In this document: one piece after another, positions 53,541-64,000 of the stretch
How positions within the stretch are numbered: the stretch's first letter is position 1
How the letters are laid out: the number at the start of each line of letters is the position of its first letter
Assembly: GCA_029532415.1 (NCBI GenBank)
Contig: JAQOTA010000001.1
Span: 124,001-188,000 of the forward strand
Direction of reading: 5' to 3'
Length of the DNA stretch: 64,000 nucleotides
Origin: Marasmius tenuissimus
Taxonomy: Eukaryota > Basidiomycota > Agaricomycetes > Agaricales > Marasmiaceae
The notes under the pieces: model-generated
The model's input: only the letters and a program-made list of their open reading frames with translations
Databases searched by the model: none
Told to the model about the DNA's origin: nothing
Made by a program: the position numbers and the translations under genes

Positions 53541-55470
53541 CTCTCCTTCAGTGCTAAAGGGGTTATTCCAAGATTAAATCATAATTTCCTCACGCAGTAC
53601 TTCGGTCTACTCCAGGACACGAACATAACCCTCGGTCAGACGTCCAAGTTCTAAATCAGCGGCGTGTAACCGCACGATGATGCCAAGTTAAATCCTGCTT
53701 GGGTGGGCAAAGCACAGTGTCGTGAGGAACATCTAACCTTCGCGAGTTTCAATATCGGGTCATAAGAGAGAATCCCATCAACTAAACGACTAAGACGATC
53801 CGAAGTCGCGACTCTGTCATTGTTTACTGTTGAGAAGAATGATTCAGTACCCCAAAGTCAACGGAAAGATGGAAGTGAGTAGACATTCAGTTGATACAGA
53901 AATGGTGCTGATGCAACTGGGTGGCTCCTGAGTTGTGAGTGAATCTCTCTGACCCTCACACCATCAGATCATCAATGACTTCTCGAGTGCAGAAATACAA
54001 AACAAGGGCGAATAATGCTTACAGATGGACGACTGCCATGTCGATCACCAACCATCTGTCCACCCGAGTTGTCCGTTGGGTACAGAATGTGGACATACTC
54101 CGGAGAATAATCGGAGCAAAACGAGATTCATGGTTGCGCGTGCGGGAGTTATCAACAAACAACGAGCTATGTGAATTGTGAATCGCAACGGGGGTTTAGC
54201 AACAAGAGGGGATTCTGATTCTCAGTCATTGTGGCAAAAGAGGCTGAGTGCATGGACCATCTCGACGTCTAGGGCCGTCGGACCGAGCGAGCTAATGTTC
54301 AATATTGAACTTGTCGATGCCTGCCGTGATCAGTCTGAAAACTCGTGGCGTGGGAAAAAGCGTTTATAATCGCGGTAAGTGCTGTCTCCAGAACAACTGC
54401 CCGTTTTATTGCCGTCCGATAGTGACGATACTTAGAGGATACAGTAACCAGTTCATTCTATAAAGGCATTAGCCCAGGGGATACCACGTAATTGTTCATA
54501 ATCCCTGTTTACCATCACTCCGATGTGGCTATCTGGACCAGAGCATTGCAGGACTGCATTGCTCGGTCATATTGAGCCCCCGGATGGCTTTCATCTAGGG
54601 GATCGTGCGCACTTTTCTAGCGACTACAAGAAAATCCGAGGGATTCATAATTGCACCCACCTTTCAATCTATCAGCGCAGTTGGAGAGGTCGGAATATTC
54701 ATCTATCACATGTCCTCTTGATTCCCCAAGCAAATCCTTCATGTCACCGAGACCGAGAACGCCACGACTTTCTAGATTCAGGGCGAACAGAGGCCAGGTA
54801 GGATCAACCAAGTCCCACTATGCAATCCGGCCCCCAGTTGAGAAGGACAGGTCAAAGAAAGAGGATGTACCGAATTGCGGATGTTGATCGCTTTGCCGGC
54901 CGGCAGCTCGATTAAAGCGTGTTAGTCGCGTAACTCGGTCTAGCTCAGTCCCCATCAGGTTCCTGCCCTGCAGACGACTGTTCCGTGTCCCCCTCTGGTT
55001 TATATTGCTCGTAGCCACGGCGAAGGGTGCATGCTGCTGACTGAAAGCGTTCCAAAGTTTCATGATTATTTGTACTCGGCCGGAGTGTGCAGATTTTCAT
55101 GATAGAAGAATGCATCCATATACTACCAGTTGTCGTACCCACCGTCCAGTAGCTTAACTTTCAAACTCACTCATACTCGACTCTTGTTGAGCAGTGCCAA
55201 TTTCCGCGAGAATCCGTGAAGAAGGATCGTCGAATCAAGAGATTGTCGGCAGTCCTTGGGCAAAAGAACGGTTGGTCTCGTGCCTCTGGTAATCCGGTTT
55301 GTCAAGATCTAAACACATTCAAGACCGATACAGTATAACTATGATCCGCTACTACGTAGACATCACATGTAGATGATTCGATATGAGAGGGAACATTGTC
55401 TTAAAACTGTCCAGAGGGATAAATCATCAAACTGTCCAGTCCCCGCCAAATGAAATGAACCCAGCAGGCC
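53541..55470. other. No recognised gene; coding-like exon at 54617-54811 (minus)
   Basis: The minus piece 54811-54617 ('TWPLFALNLESRGVLGLGDM') reads like an exon and ends near a possible donor (AAAG-GTGGGT), but no gene could be assembled around it. Other frames here are unremarkable. Confidence 0.3.
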
Positions 55471-56261
55471 TCACGCCTTGTGCACTCTCCGATTATGCCT
55501 GGTGAGATCGGATCGCGAGTTGAAACCTCGCTCACAGTCGTCGCATACAAAAGGCTTGCTATTTGTGTGGGATCTGTTATGATCTGGGGATCAATGAATA
55601 AGTGAGTGAGAATAGACCTACAATGAGACTAAGCTCACATTCAAAGTTGTGCTTCTGTGTGAAGCCTCTCGATGTGCATCCGGGAACTTTGCAAAAATAT
55701 ACCGGTTGAGTCGTGCGATTCCTTGTCGCTACTTCAGTAGTGACTGCAGAACCTACTTTCCGAAGCTGATTGACGTTTTCGAGCTGTGAAGTGCGGGACG
55801 GAAGTACGGTGTCGGGGCTGGAGTTCAGATTCATAGAAATTGAAGCCTGGGGTGGTGGTTGTCGGACTGGGCTAATTGGATTGAGCTGATGGGACTCGTC
55901 ATAGGAGCTGAGCAACTGGACCGAAGTGCAGCTTGCATACTCGTTTAAGTCGTAATCGGGCTGTGGCTGACAAGAGCTATCAGAATGCATCAAGTTTATT
56001 TCGTCGGAGCGAGGAATATAGGGGACCCGGGATCTATTTTAGGTCAACAGCAAAGAAATGTAGTTAGACGAATCAAGGCTTCGAGGAAGACACCTCGTAC
56101 CCAGGTAAGTGACCTGTGGAAACAGAGAACAGACCTAGAGAGGGTGGTGGGCGACAATCGTTGAAGATATAGGGGTAGGCTTGTATTGTCCCAGAACTTT
56201 GCGGTTGGAATTCATGAACTGTGACTTTTCGTTTGCTCAGTGTAGATGAATCTCTAAGCAA
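55471..56261 (-). CDS. C2H2 zinc-finger protein, two C-terminal fingers
   Basis: Pieces: from a candidate ATG at 56261 to about 56104 ('MLRDSSTLSKRKVTVHEFQ'); then, after an intron ending CTAAAATAG, an exon from about 56037 to 55637; then, after a 54 nt intron, the last exon to the stop at 55473-55471. The C terminus has a first finger ('CKVPGCTSRGFTQKHNFEYH' with the second H after NRS) and a second ('CDDCERGFNSRSDLTRHNRR', ending HKA). Between the fingers lies the usual linker-like 'HTNSKPFVC'. The N-terminal part is serine/proline/glutamine-rich and probably disordered. A DNA-binding transcription factor is likely; targets are unknown. An additional upstream exon (56381-56575) is possible. 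Confidence 0.75.
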
Positions 56262-57200
56262 TGTTACTCACTCTGAAAACCAAGTATCCTGTCGGAGACT
56301 CCTAGAAGCTCAATATAATTCCTGCAATCAAGTGAGAATTCGTCCAGAGTTTCACAAAAGCATGAAGATCGGCTGACGGGTTATGAACAAGGACTGGCCC
56401 TTCTCGTGAGTGCCAATAAGCCTACGCAATAACGAGGAAGCTCACTCTGGGTATGGGATTCTGGGACCGAGAATTGCAACTCTTCTTGCGCTCGATAGCT
56501 TTGCCTACGATCTGATAAGACTCTGTTACAACATCGGATACAATACAAGACCAACCTTGGGGTACTGAAGTTCATGTAAGTCTGTTATTTCAATCGAAAA
56601 ACTACGCCCACATATATATCATCTTGCTGATAGAAGAAGTCGGCACTCGCTTGGCAGAGTTTTTGAGGCGTAGACTGACGCTGTGTGGTGGCTGACAGAT
56701 CAAGTTAGTGGGCATTAGTCGCTACGTGCGACACGATCATCCCTACGAGCAAAATTAGATAGTGATACAATCGGGCACCTTGAGACAAAGCCTATACATT
56801 GCTTCCGTCACCAATCCTATCTCAATCTTGCGTACAATAAGGGCTAAAACTCAACCCTATCTAAGACACTGGGTGGGGGTCTGCTGAGTCGGCTCCCCTG
56901 AACCCTCATCAGGCTTCAAAATTGTTCTGGCATCAAAGATCTGGTGTATGCAACGAGCCAGAGGGACCACGGAGATTATCTGCAAAATTTGATATCTCAA
57001 AGTGTGACGCGTGTCCATGTTTCGAGAAGCCAAACCATAGCTCAGGGTAGGATCCAGCCAGCTGTTGTTTTTTCTATATGAAAAGCGCTCGTAGTTTATT
57101 GGCCTTATCTTGTCCAGATCTTCTTACCTGACTTGAAACCTACGGTATTTAACTTCATTTTTGTCTGCCTTCCTGGCTTTGCCTCTTTTGGAGAGGAGCT
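56262..57200. other. No recognisable gene
   Basis: May contain a 5' exon of the zinc-finger gene (frame 56381-56575, minus) and its promoter. Otherwise nothing identified. Confidence 0.3.
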
Positions 57201-57689
57201 CTACTCGTACACCACGTATACTTCCCCACTTGTATACCCCAGCACCTTGAGCACCACTCCCCCCGTCCTCTGAGTCGCCATGAGCTCAGCAAGATCTCTT
57301 GAGGTCCACTTCACTATGTAATCTGGTATCTCGGGCACCACGGACTTGAGAGATGCCCTCAGAGCAAGCTTGATAGCTACTTCTTCAGTGACTGGTAGGA
57401 TTTCATGCCAGCACACCCTGACAGTAATCGAGACTCGCAAAGTCCGCAATGGGAGAAGGAAATCCAACTCTGGGTGTGTGGGATCCTGAAGATAGGTCCA
57501 CACTTTCAAACCTGCAAACTCAGTCAATATTCCAGTATGGCAACCTCGGTTTGGCCACTCATAGTACCTGCTGGACTCTGGTGTGCTTCTGTCATTGTAT
57601 GATATCAGTCCCCTTTGCCCAGTCTTACTCACGTAGCTCCATAACCCTTTACCTCTGTGATCATACTTACTCCTACATACATCATGCAC
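57201..57689 (-). CDS. Hypothetical 162-codon frame
   Basis: A continuous minus frame whose C-terminal ~110 residues look coding ('LPVTEEVAIKLALRASLKSV', end 'GEVYVVYE'). The region is CpG-poor. A TATATAAAC box and CT-rich sequence at 57690-57870 could be a promoter or LTR piece. It might be a displaced 3' part of the F-box gene next to it; no evidence for that beyond position and strand. Confidence 0.3.
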   Translation of the reverse strand: MHDVCRSKYDHRGKGLWSYVSKTGQRGLISYNDRSTPESSRYYEWPNRGCHTGILTEFAGLKVWTYLQDPTHPELDFLLPLRTLRVSITVRVCWHEILPVTEEVAIKLALRASLKSVVPEIPDYIVKWTSRDLAELMATQRTGGVVLKVLGYTSGEVYVVYE

Positions 57690-57874
57690 AGTTGGACCTA
57701 CATCATGTGTAGTATATTCCTCTCTGTTCTCTCATATTCTCTACCTACTTCTGTACAGTATATAAACTACCTACAAAATCCCATACTACCTCAGCAGTTT
57801 GTTAACCCACTGAGGTCTTCTACATTTCTCTTACCTTGCCCCGCTCTGAGCTCTTTCTCTGTGCCGTATTGCGA

Positions 57875-59051
57875 CTAACTCAGACAACATTCCATCAAAT
57901 ATCCATGAAAACTGAGTTCCTCCAGCATCAGCGAGCATACAGTGAGAAGTTTCGGTAAAGAAGGGTCGGTTATGTGTACTCGTTCGAACTTCAAACGAGA
58001 CAGCTTTCCATTGGTGTGTAAGAGTGACTCAACTACAGCAACCCAGACCTTCGAGTAACGTGGCGAGTCCCAAACGTCTTTGATCTCGCATGACATTTTA
58101 AGAGCTTCGAGGGATGGGAATTTCACCAGTGTGAAAAGGGGGAGGACGGCGTCGTAGCCCTCGCAATTGTGCGGAAATATGACTGAGAGGACTCATAGAC
58201 ATGGAAGATATATCGGAGAAGTGGCTGTGGATATGGTGTACCATTCGGGAACTGATGCGAGCGAGACTGGATAGCTAGAACCTGCCCCCATTGATGTCAA
58301 TGCGATGGTTAACAATACCAGGGCTAGACACGATGGGCCTGTAAGCCTTGAACATCAGGGCATGGAGTTGGGTGTATGGGATTGTCGTGAATTCTCGGGT
58401 GAAAGTGGTAGAAGACCAGAAATCGTGTTGATCGATCTCAAGCTCCTTGAGGCTCAGAGAGTGTGTATTCTCTAGCAGGAGCTTCAGCTGAATATAATTG
58501 TAGGTACTGATATCGTAAGTACTAAATGACAACGTTTCGACTATGGGTAGGGTGTATCTTGTATGGTTAGCTGGGCCGATGTGGTTGACATCACCGAGGG
58601 CAGCGGACTGCCACGGCGCAAGCAAGCTAGGTATATGAAGGAATTTAGTCCGGTAAGAGTGGGTTCGGACAATATCAAATACTGGTAGTATACGCCCTTT
58701 CCCGGCACCGATCTTGAGGGGGACCTCTATTTGCGAAAGAAGTCGGATGGAAAGAGGAGCGGCTTGAAAGAGCTTCAGATGTAAATGAAGGAGAGCTTCA
58801 GAAGCAAGGTGATCGGATGTGTCGCTATCGAGCCTCATTACAATCAATGACGCCCAATTTTCCGGTATACACCATGCGAGTGCTCGCCACCGGGAGCAAA
58901 CATGTGATAAAAGGAGTGGTTGTAATATCAACTCTGATCCGTTTCGAAAATGAGCATAGAGGACCGCGCCTTCAGGAGGTATGGTAAAGGAAGAAATGAC
59001 ACTGTGAAGCTCGTCTGGAAGATGGTCTATACCACATGCCGGGTTGTATTT
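57875..59051 (-). CDS. F-box protein with leucine-rich C-terminal part
   Basis: An exon from 59051 (after CTAG) reads 'NPACGIDHLPDELHSVISSF' and continues to 'LLSHVCSRWRALAWCIPENW', the F-box core as in fungal F-box-like proteins (L-P-x-E/D ... V-C-x-R-W-R). It runs to about 58284 with leucine-rich repeats ('LSLKELEIDQHDFW'). After an intron of about 120 nt a second part follows ('LVKFPSLEALKMS', 'RLKFERVHITDPSL') and stops at 57875. F-box proteins link substrates to SCF ubiquitin ligase through Skp1. The first exon and start are not resolved; a piece near 59080 ('HWKKLASDLL') may belong to it. Confidence 0.75.
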
Positions 59052-59099
59052 CTAGCTTCTGACTGGACATTCAGTAGATCAGAGGCGAGCTTCTTCCAA

Positions 59100-60079
59100 T
59101 GAACTAGCCTTTTCATAGTCTCTAGTAGAGGCGGGGCACAAACAGGATGGGGAAAAGTAAAACCACATGACCGTTTGCTTCATATGGTATATGAGCGTTT
59201 CCGAACCACAGCCTTTTGAACAGCTTTTTTTTTGAGTGACAGCACGAATTACGTGCCTCAGTTTCCCGTTCTCCCGTTTTTCCGTTCGGAGCTTTCTGTA
59301 GGTCACGTCTTACGGGACACTGATTCTTTGTCGTACCGTGAGTGAATTGCTTCATTGGCCGCAGTGAAATTCCTAGGTAACTTCGATAAAGGTTGTATCA
59401 GTCTCTAATGTCTAATACTGGTCTAACTTCCATTGGTTGCCCAATGGTTCGGATGACTCTATCAGCAAACTAATCTCAAGGGTCTTTCACTCGATGGAGT
59501 AGTTATTGGGTTGTGTCATCAGTCCCACTTCGTCTTCCCGGTCATTCCACAGACCACGATGCTCAGTACCTAATTGAAGAATACGGCATCGTGAGCGCCG
59601 AGATGGGCAATATAGAATTCACTATGGTGTGACAAGAGTTGGTTTGTCAGAGGAATGTGGTTTGAATCTCGCGTGAAGATCGGCGCGGATATCAAGCGTA
59701 AATACATACGCAGGATCAAGGCTGCCCAGGACTTTGCATCACCGGCTCGAGTAGGAACGCGAGTTCCTCTGTTCAACAGTGATGAAAGTTGATAGGAGTA
59801 TTGCGAAGGAAGCTTTTGTCGAGTCTGAACATACAGGAACCGATACCTAACTCGGGAGGTTGACTTGCATCAAGGTACGCTGTGAATATGACCAGGCTCG
59901 CAGTGTGTCACCCGTAGTCAATCATTTACTAAGAATCGCCGTTGCTGCCGGGATGGCATCGGCCCTCCACTGTCCGCAAGGATTAGTGATACCGCCACCC
60001 TGTAACTTTGACCGACCGTCATGACTAATTAGTCAAGTTTCTCAAGAGCGCAGCTGAACTAGAAAGCCAGGACCGACCC
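59100..60079. other. No recognisable gene
   Basis: Short frames only. No repeat or RNA gene seen. Confidence 0.3.
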
Positions 60080-60163
60080 GTTTACTGTTTACCGTTTACT
60101 GTTTACCATTTACCGTTTACCGTTTACCGTTTACCGTTTACCGTTTACCGTTTACCGTTTACT
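60080..60163. repeat. Minisatellite (GTTTACC)12
   Basis: Twelve 7 bp units of GTTTACY, 84 bp in total. Units 1, 3 and 12 end in T, unit 5 begins with A, and the rest are identical. Confidence 0.95.
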
Positions 60164-61541
60164 CCACCAGTTTTATACCTGTCGATAGGGAGACAGGCCA
60201 AACAAGCGGATGCAATTCCCGTCAGATAGATTGACCAAGTAGTCGGATTTTTAGAGTTTAGGACGGAAGATGTATGATAGCCTCTGCGGGAGACCGATAG
60301 TCTACGCGTCCGAACTGACATCCTAATTCTATGAAGGTTTGGCAGACTGGCACACGGAGTTCAATTAGTGGGTCTCCTCGTTAATATTTTGGTAAACATC
60401 CGAGGGAGCCAGTGAGGGCAACATTGAGAGAGCATAATGGCCCGAGCCTATGGGCTCACAGACCTCCTTTAGGGGAGGGGTTGATGGCTGCAGTTATAAT
60501 TCGGACTCCAATGAACATTGCCGTTACCCTAGCCCGCAACAAGCCTCTGTAACACCCCCACCCCAAAAGGCTGTCTACAAGACCGATAAGAGAGTATGCC
60601 CCTGTTTTTGTATGTCTTCGAACGATAGAACTACACGCTCTCGACTTGAAACACTCTCAGAAAGTTCGATAGAAATGACTCTGTATTGATTCATTGTCCC
60701 CTTGGAGGGACTGCGTGACAGACTGCCTGACAACCCTGTGTAGCGCGAGCTTACCGCCGATCCCAACCACGGGATGGCCTGATGGATAACAAGGGGGGTG
60801 AGGTCGTGGCGTCTGATATGAATGAAATTTTATATTCCGGTCTCACAGGTCACCGCTTCCGGCGCCGGGAACCGCTCAAGGTGCGGCAAGCCCTAGCGTG
60901 TCCCCACCTTCCCGAGCGAGAAAACATGCAAAAATTTTTGAAATGAGCTTGGTGAGACAGGATTCCATTTTTTTCTCAATGGGCAAGTGTACCTTGGTGT
61001 GGCTACATTCTCTCAGTGCACATAAGGCTTGAAGCTTTCAGGTTGCAGAAACTTTTGGGTTGAGGCGGTACGCAAAGGAAGGTGATCGAGGGTGTCATTT
61101 CCACATTCCTAATGAACTTGGCGGGAACACATCAAGCATCAATACTTCAATAGTGATGTCAATATTATGCTATTCAAGTACAAAAAGAGTTCGGATGTGG
61201 AGGATTGGGTGCCGCCATCCATAGCTCTTAAATAAATGAGAAGGGCGTAGTGAGGACCTCCTGGACTCTCATGCTTCATTGAGTACATGCCCTATAAAGC
61301 CCTTTTAACTTCCACATGCTCACACTTGGACAGGCTGGATTGGCAGACGGGTATCAACAAGAGATCAAATTAAACTGATGAACACATGAAAGACTGAAGG
61401 ACACGGGCACCTGGATGCATGGGCTAGACCCTGACACAACATCCTATGCTGTAAGCTTTAAGGGGAAAGAAATAGATAAAGGTGAGCAGGGGTAGCTCTA
61501 CCAAGCTCAGACTTGTCTCACAAGTTTGATCCCCAATTATC
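60164..61541. other. No supported gene
   Basis: A plus frame 60450-60689 with a serine-rich, basic C terminus resembles the tail of a membrane protein, but no body was found upstream. From about 61100 CpG becomes rare. Confidence 0.3.
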
Positions 61542-63122
61542 ATGTCAACGGAAGGGCTATTGCAGCTACTACTCAAGACTCTTATTCTACATCGATGGCT
61601 TGCAGTATGTCTATGATAAGTACAGAGCTTTGTTTTATCTGACAACTTGTGCTAGTCTTTCGACGGTACTCACAACACAATCTTCATGTTATTGTTCTAG
61701 ATCTAACAATCATGCTTTGAAGTCCTCGCTGCCACTCTTGTAGTCTATGACACACTTCTCAACTTCGATAATGAGTTGCACTTTATATGGGCTTCTCCTT
61801 GGACAAGTGTAAAGGTGCTTTACCTAGTTCAGAGGTATCTGCCCTTTGTAGATGTTGTCATTCTATTGGTTTATTGTAAGTTCCTACCCTGCATCTCAAG
61901 GTTGTATACATCAAGCTGATCTGGGTGGTCAGACCAATCTTTGACAGATCCCAAGCAGTGTTTAACTACCATGAGGATCATTGGATGTAAGACCTATGTT
62001 CCTCCTTTTTCTCTCTCTTCCATCTAACTGCACTTCCGGTACTCAAGGGCTCAGTTTCGCAGGTGCCTTACTCGCAGAAGGCCAGTAACAATCCTTTTTC
62101 AGCTAATCACAGTCAACTGACACTCACTTGATTTCTTAGCTCTGATGAGCATCCGTGTCTGGGCGGTTTGGGGACGGAGCAGATATATCTTGGCTTGCTT
62201 GGGGATCCTTTATATTGGATGCTTCACTCCCGGTGCTTTCTATTTTGGCAAATTTATTCAAGGGGTTGCCTGTGAGTTCAACTTTCCGAGATCAATAGCT
62301 GCACCAGTTCGACGGCTAAAGGCAGAGTTATAGACGGGAACCCACCCTTCCCGATATCGAATCGTGAAGGATGTCTCATAGTTGGAGGAAACAATCTCCT
62401 CTACATAACATGGACTATGTTCGCTGTCTATGATACAGGTTGGTAGTGATCAATGACTCCGTCCTTGACTTGCTAAAACTGATGAGGAGCAGCCTCATTT
62501 ATCTTGATGATGATCCCGGTGGCGAGAGCTTGTGAGTTGCGAGCGTCGAGTCAATTCCTCTATTTACTCAATTCCTCAACAGACCGTCGCGGTGGACGGA
62601 GTAGTGTCATACGGATTATTTATCAAGATGGTCAGCTTTGCAAGTGATTCAAGGAATGGTTCTCGAGATAAGCTCACAGCCTTTCTACACTCAAGGAATC
62701 AAGTACTCTGTGTTCCTATCCGGTATATTCATTCTCACGGACATACTTAGCACACTCACAAATATATTTTCAGCTTTCTCCCTGATGAACATTGTCGTGA
62801 TGATCACGTGCCCAGTAGGTTCCGGTCTGTAACAAAAATTATCTTGTTGAGTCTGACTTCCGAATGTGATAGAGCTTTGTTTTCCTCCTCTCTTCGTACG
62901 CGCGCCACAGACATTTCTCTTCCATTGGTTTTATGCTGACCAATACAACTCAGTGTCGAACGGGTCTTTCATTCAGTCATTGCCAGCCGGGCTATTCTCC
63001 ACATTCGACAGCAATCTGACACACAAGGAGTATATGTAGGCAGTGGGGAGCAGTTCCAGCTGAGGAGTCCTTATGTCGGAAATCGAGGCCAGGTTTCCTC
63101 AAAAACCGGGCAAAATACTTGA
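61542..63122 (+). CDS. DUF6533-family multi-pass membrane protein, multi-exon
   Basis: From ATG 61542 ('MSTEGLLQLLLKTLILHRWL') through short GT-AG introns. Recognisable parts in order: 'VVYDTLLNFDNELHFIWASP' and 'KVLYLVQRYLPFVDVVILLV' (the DUF6533 N-terminal signature), 'DPKQCLTTMRIIG', 'SIRVWAVWGRSRYILACLGI', then a 50 nt intron, 'GCLIVGGNNLLYITWTMFAV', 'QGIKYSVFLSGIFILTDILS', and the end 'VERVFHSVIASRAILHIRQQ' before the TGA at 63120-63122. The family has about seven membrane helices and an unknown function in basidiomycetes. No premature stop is needed, but exon ends in the first 250 bp are uncertain. The 5' half is CpG-poor. Confidence 0.72.
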
Positions 63123-63129
63123 GTTTTCT

Positions 63130-63400
63130 CCTTACCTTGTACTTACCTTATTACAACGCACTGACAGCTGTACTTGAGAGAACCTTGAGCAATGCAGTTG
63201 AGTCAAACTTGGGGGAGCAAGTGAGTCAAACTTAAGGGAGTGAACAAGGTGGCTCAAGGTCGATGTTGAGGGAGTAGATGAGGCAACTCAAACTGTGCTC
63301 AAGGGTACCTCAACATCGACCTTGAGGGAGTAAACGAGCTGACTCAACTTCACTCAAGCCGCGCTCAACAATGCTTCAAGGTTTGTCTCAAGTCAGGTCA
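63130..63400. repeat. Degenerate repeats with an inverted pair
   Basis: Variants of 'gagtcaaacttgagggag' recur about five times. CTCAAGGTCGATGTTGAGG (63253-63271) and its exact complement (63308-63326) form a 19 bp inverted repeat with a 36 bp loop. Confidence 0.75.
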
Positions 63401-63896
63401 GGCAAACACACATGAAAGGGTAGAACGAAATATATTGTATATGTTGTGTGAATACATAGGAGCGGCGAGTACACTGCGTAGTGAGAGCTGCCATTGTTCA
63501 ATGTGAGCACTGTACAACATGCAGGGCTTATGAAGTCAAGTGCTAACCTTGGGTTGGGCCAGTTTCTGGCCAGGACAACATATTCGTTGACTGTGGAGAG
63601 GTTGTAAGTAGCTGCACCAGACAGAGAGAGAGGGAACACATACCAGTAGGCGACTCGGTGGCGAGTGTGTATCCTGTGTTGTTGTTTATTTCTTCCCTTC
63701 TACACTACATTTCAGTGAGATACAGAGTGGAGGAGAGGGCTGGTTTATACATTACAGTGCTTCAAAATTATACATTGCGTTAGAGCCACCAATATATCAA
63801 TGGAGGTGTTCATTTAACTCAAACCATTCATCATGTTCTGTCCCAGCTGTCCAAGTTTCAGAAACAAACTAGAATCAAGACAAAAAAAAGACTCAC

Positions 63897-64000
63897 AGCA
63901 ACAAATGACTTCCATCCTCATGAACCCTAAGCACTCCATCTTCAGGTGTATACAAAGCTCTGGGATGCCAAGTTGGAAGGGACTCTGAGGATAACAAAGA
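63897..64000 (-). CDS. Partial exon of an unknown gene at the window edge
   Basis: The minus frame from the edge reads 'SLPTWHPRALYTPEDGVLRV' and continues to a clear GTGAGT donor at 63896-63891. The next exon and the family were not identified. A low-confidence fragment of a gene lying mostly outside the window. Confidence 0.35.

Noticed and set aside
57690..57880. Solo LTR related to the intronic copia element (AGTTGG...GCGACT)
   Set aside because: End bases agree, but length differs (about 190 against 364 bp), the interior does not match and no target duplication is seen.

Overview
The window looks like nuclear DNA of a basidiomycete fungus, most likely an agaricomycete. Protein genes are split by many short GT-AG introns (about 50-60 nt, often with a CTNAC-like branch site). 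Several belong to families expanded in Agaricomycetes: DUF6534 and DUF6533 multi-pass membrane proteins, an F-box protein, single-pass glycoprotein-like membrane proteins and a six-hairpin-glycosidase-like enzyme. There is no operon logic, CRISPR array or bacterial-type signal. Gene density is low; much of the DNA is transposon debris, segmental duplications and copies of intron-containing tRNA genes.

Layout. 1-1240: decayed Ty1/copia fragments. 2077-6599: an apparently intact DUF6534 gene (minus strand, 8 exons) whose third intron carries a 3.1 kb copia element with a GGGAC target duplication. 6600-22500: tRNA copies (Gly, Val, Glu), duplicated blocks, four small or medium TA-flanked inverted-repeat elements, and a Tc1/mariner element with a solo LTR nested in its left terminal repeat. 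23035-24750: membrane glycoprotein-like gene. About 25665-26130: small spliced gene. 26400-28100: tRNA-Glu copy and a repeated unit. 29320-31495: GH76-like gene. 31515-35600: second copy of the block at about 10120-17100. 36960-38050: tRNA-Gly and tRNA-Val block, duplicated at 49600-50880. 38458-39493 and 45602-46702: a paralogous pair of type I membrane proteins. 39915-40427: element with ~90 bp inverted repeats. 40617-41545: broken coiled-coil/RING gene. 43318-43990 and 51777-52440: paired blocks with tRNA-Val(TAC). 55471-56261: C2H2 zinc-finger gene. 57875-59051: F-box gene. 61542-63122: DUF6533 gene.

Two processes explain most of the window. One is repeated duplication of blocks carrying intron-containing tRNA-Gly(GCC), tRNA-Val(AAC/TAC) and tRNA-Glu(CTC) genes plus a poorly recognised minus-strand gene or repeat. 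The other is insertion of transposons, which the paralogous blocks reveal as filled and empty sites. Old transposon sequence and some genes lack CpG and carry in-frame TGA where CGA is expected, which suggests cytosine methylation followed by deamination. I see no dedicated new defence or biosynthetic system; the most notable objects are the intronic copia insertion, the tRNA-bearing duplications and the nested insertions. All gene models were spliced by eye from one sequence.
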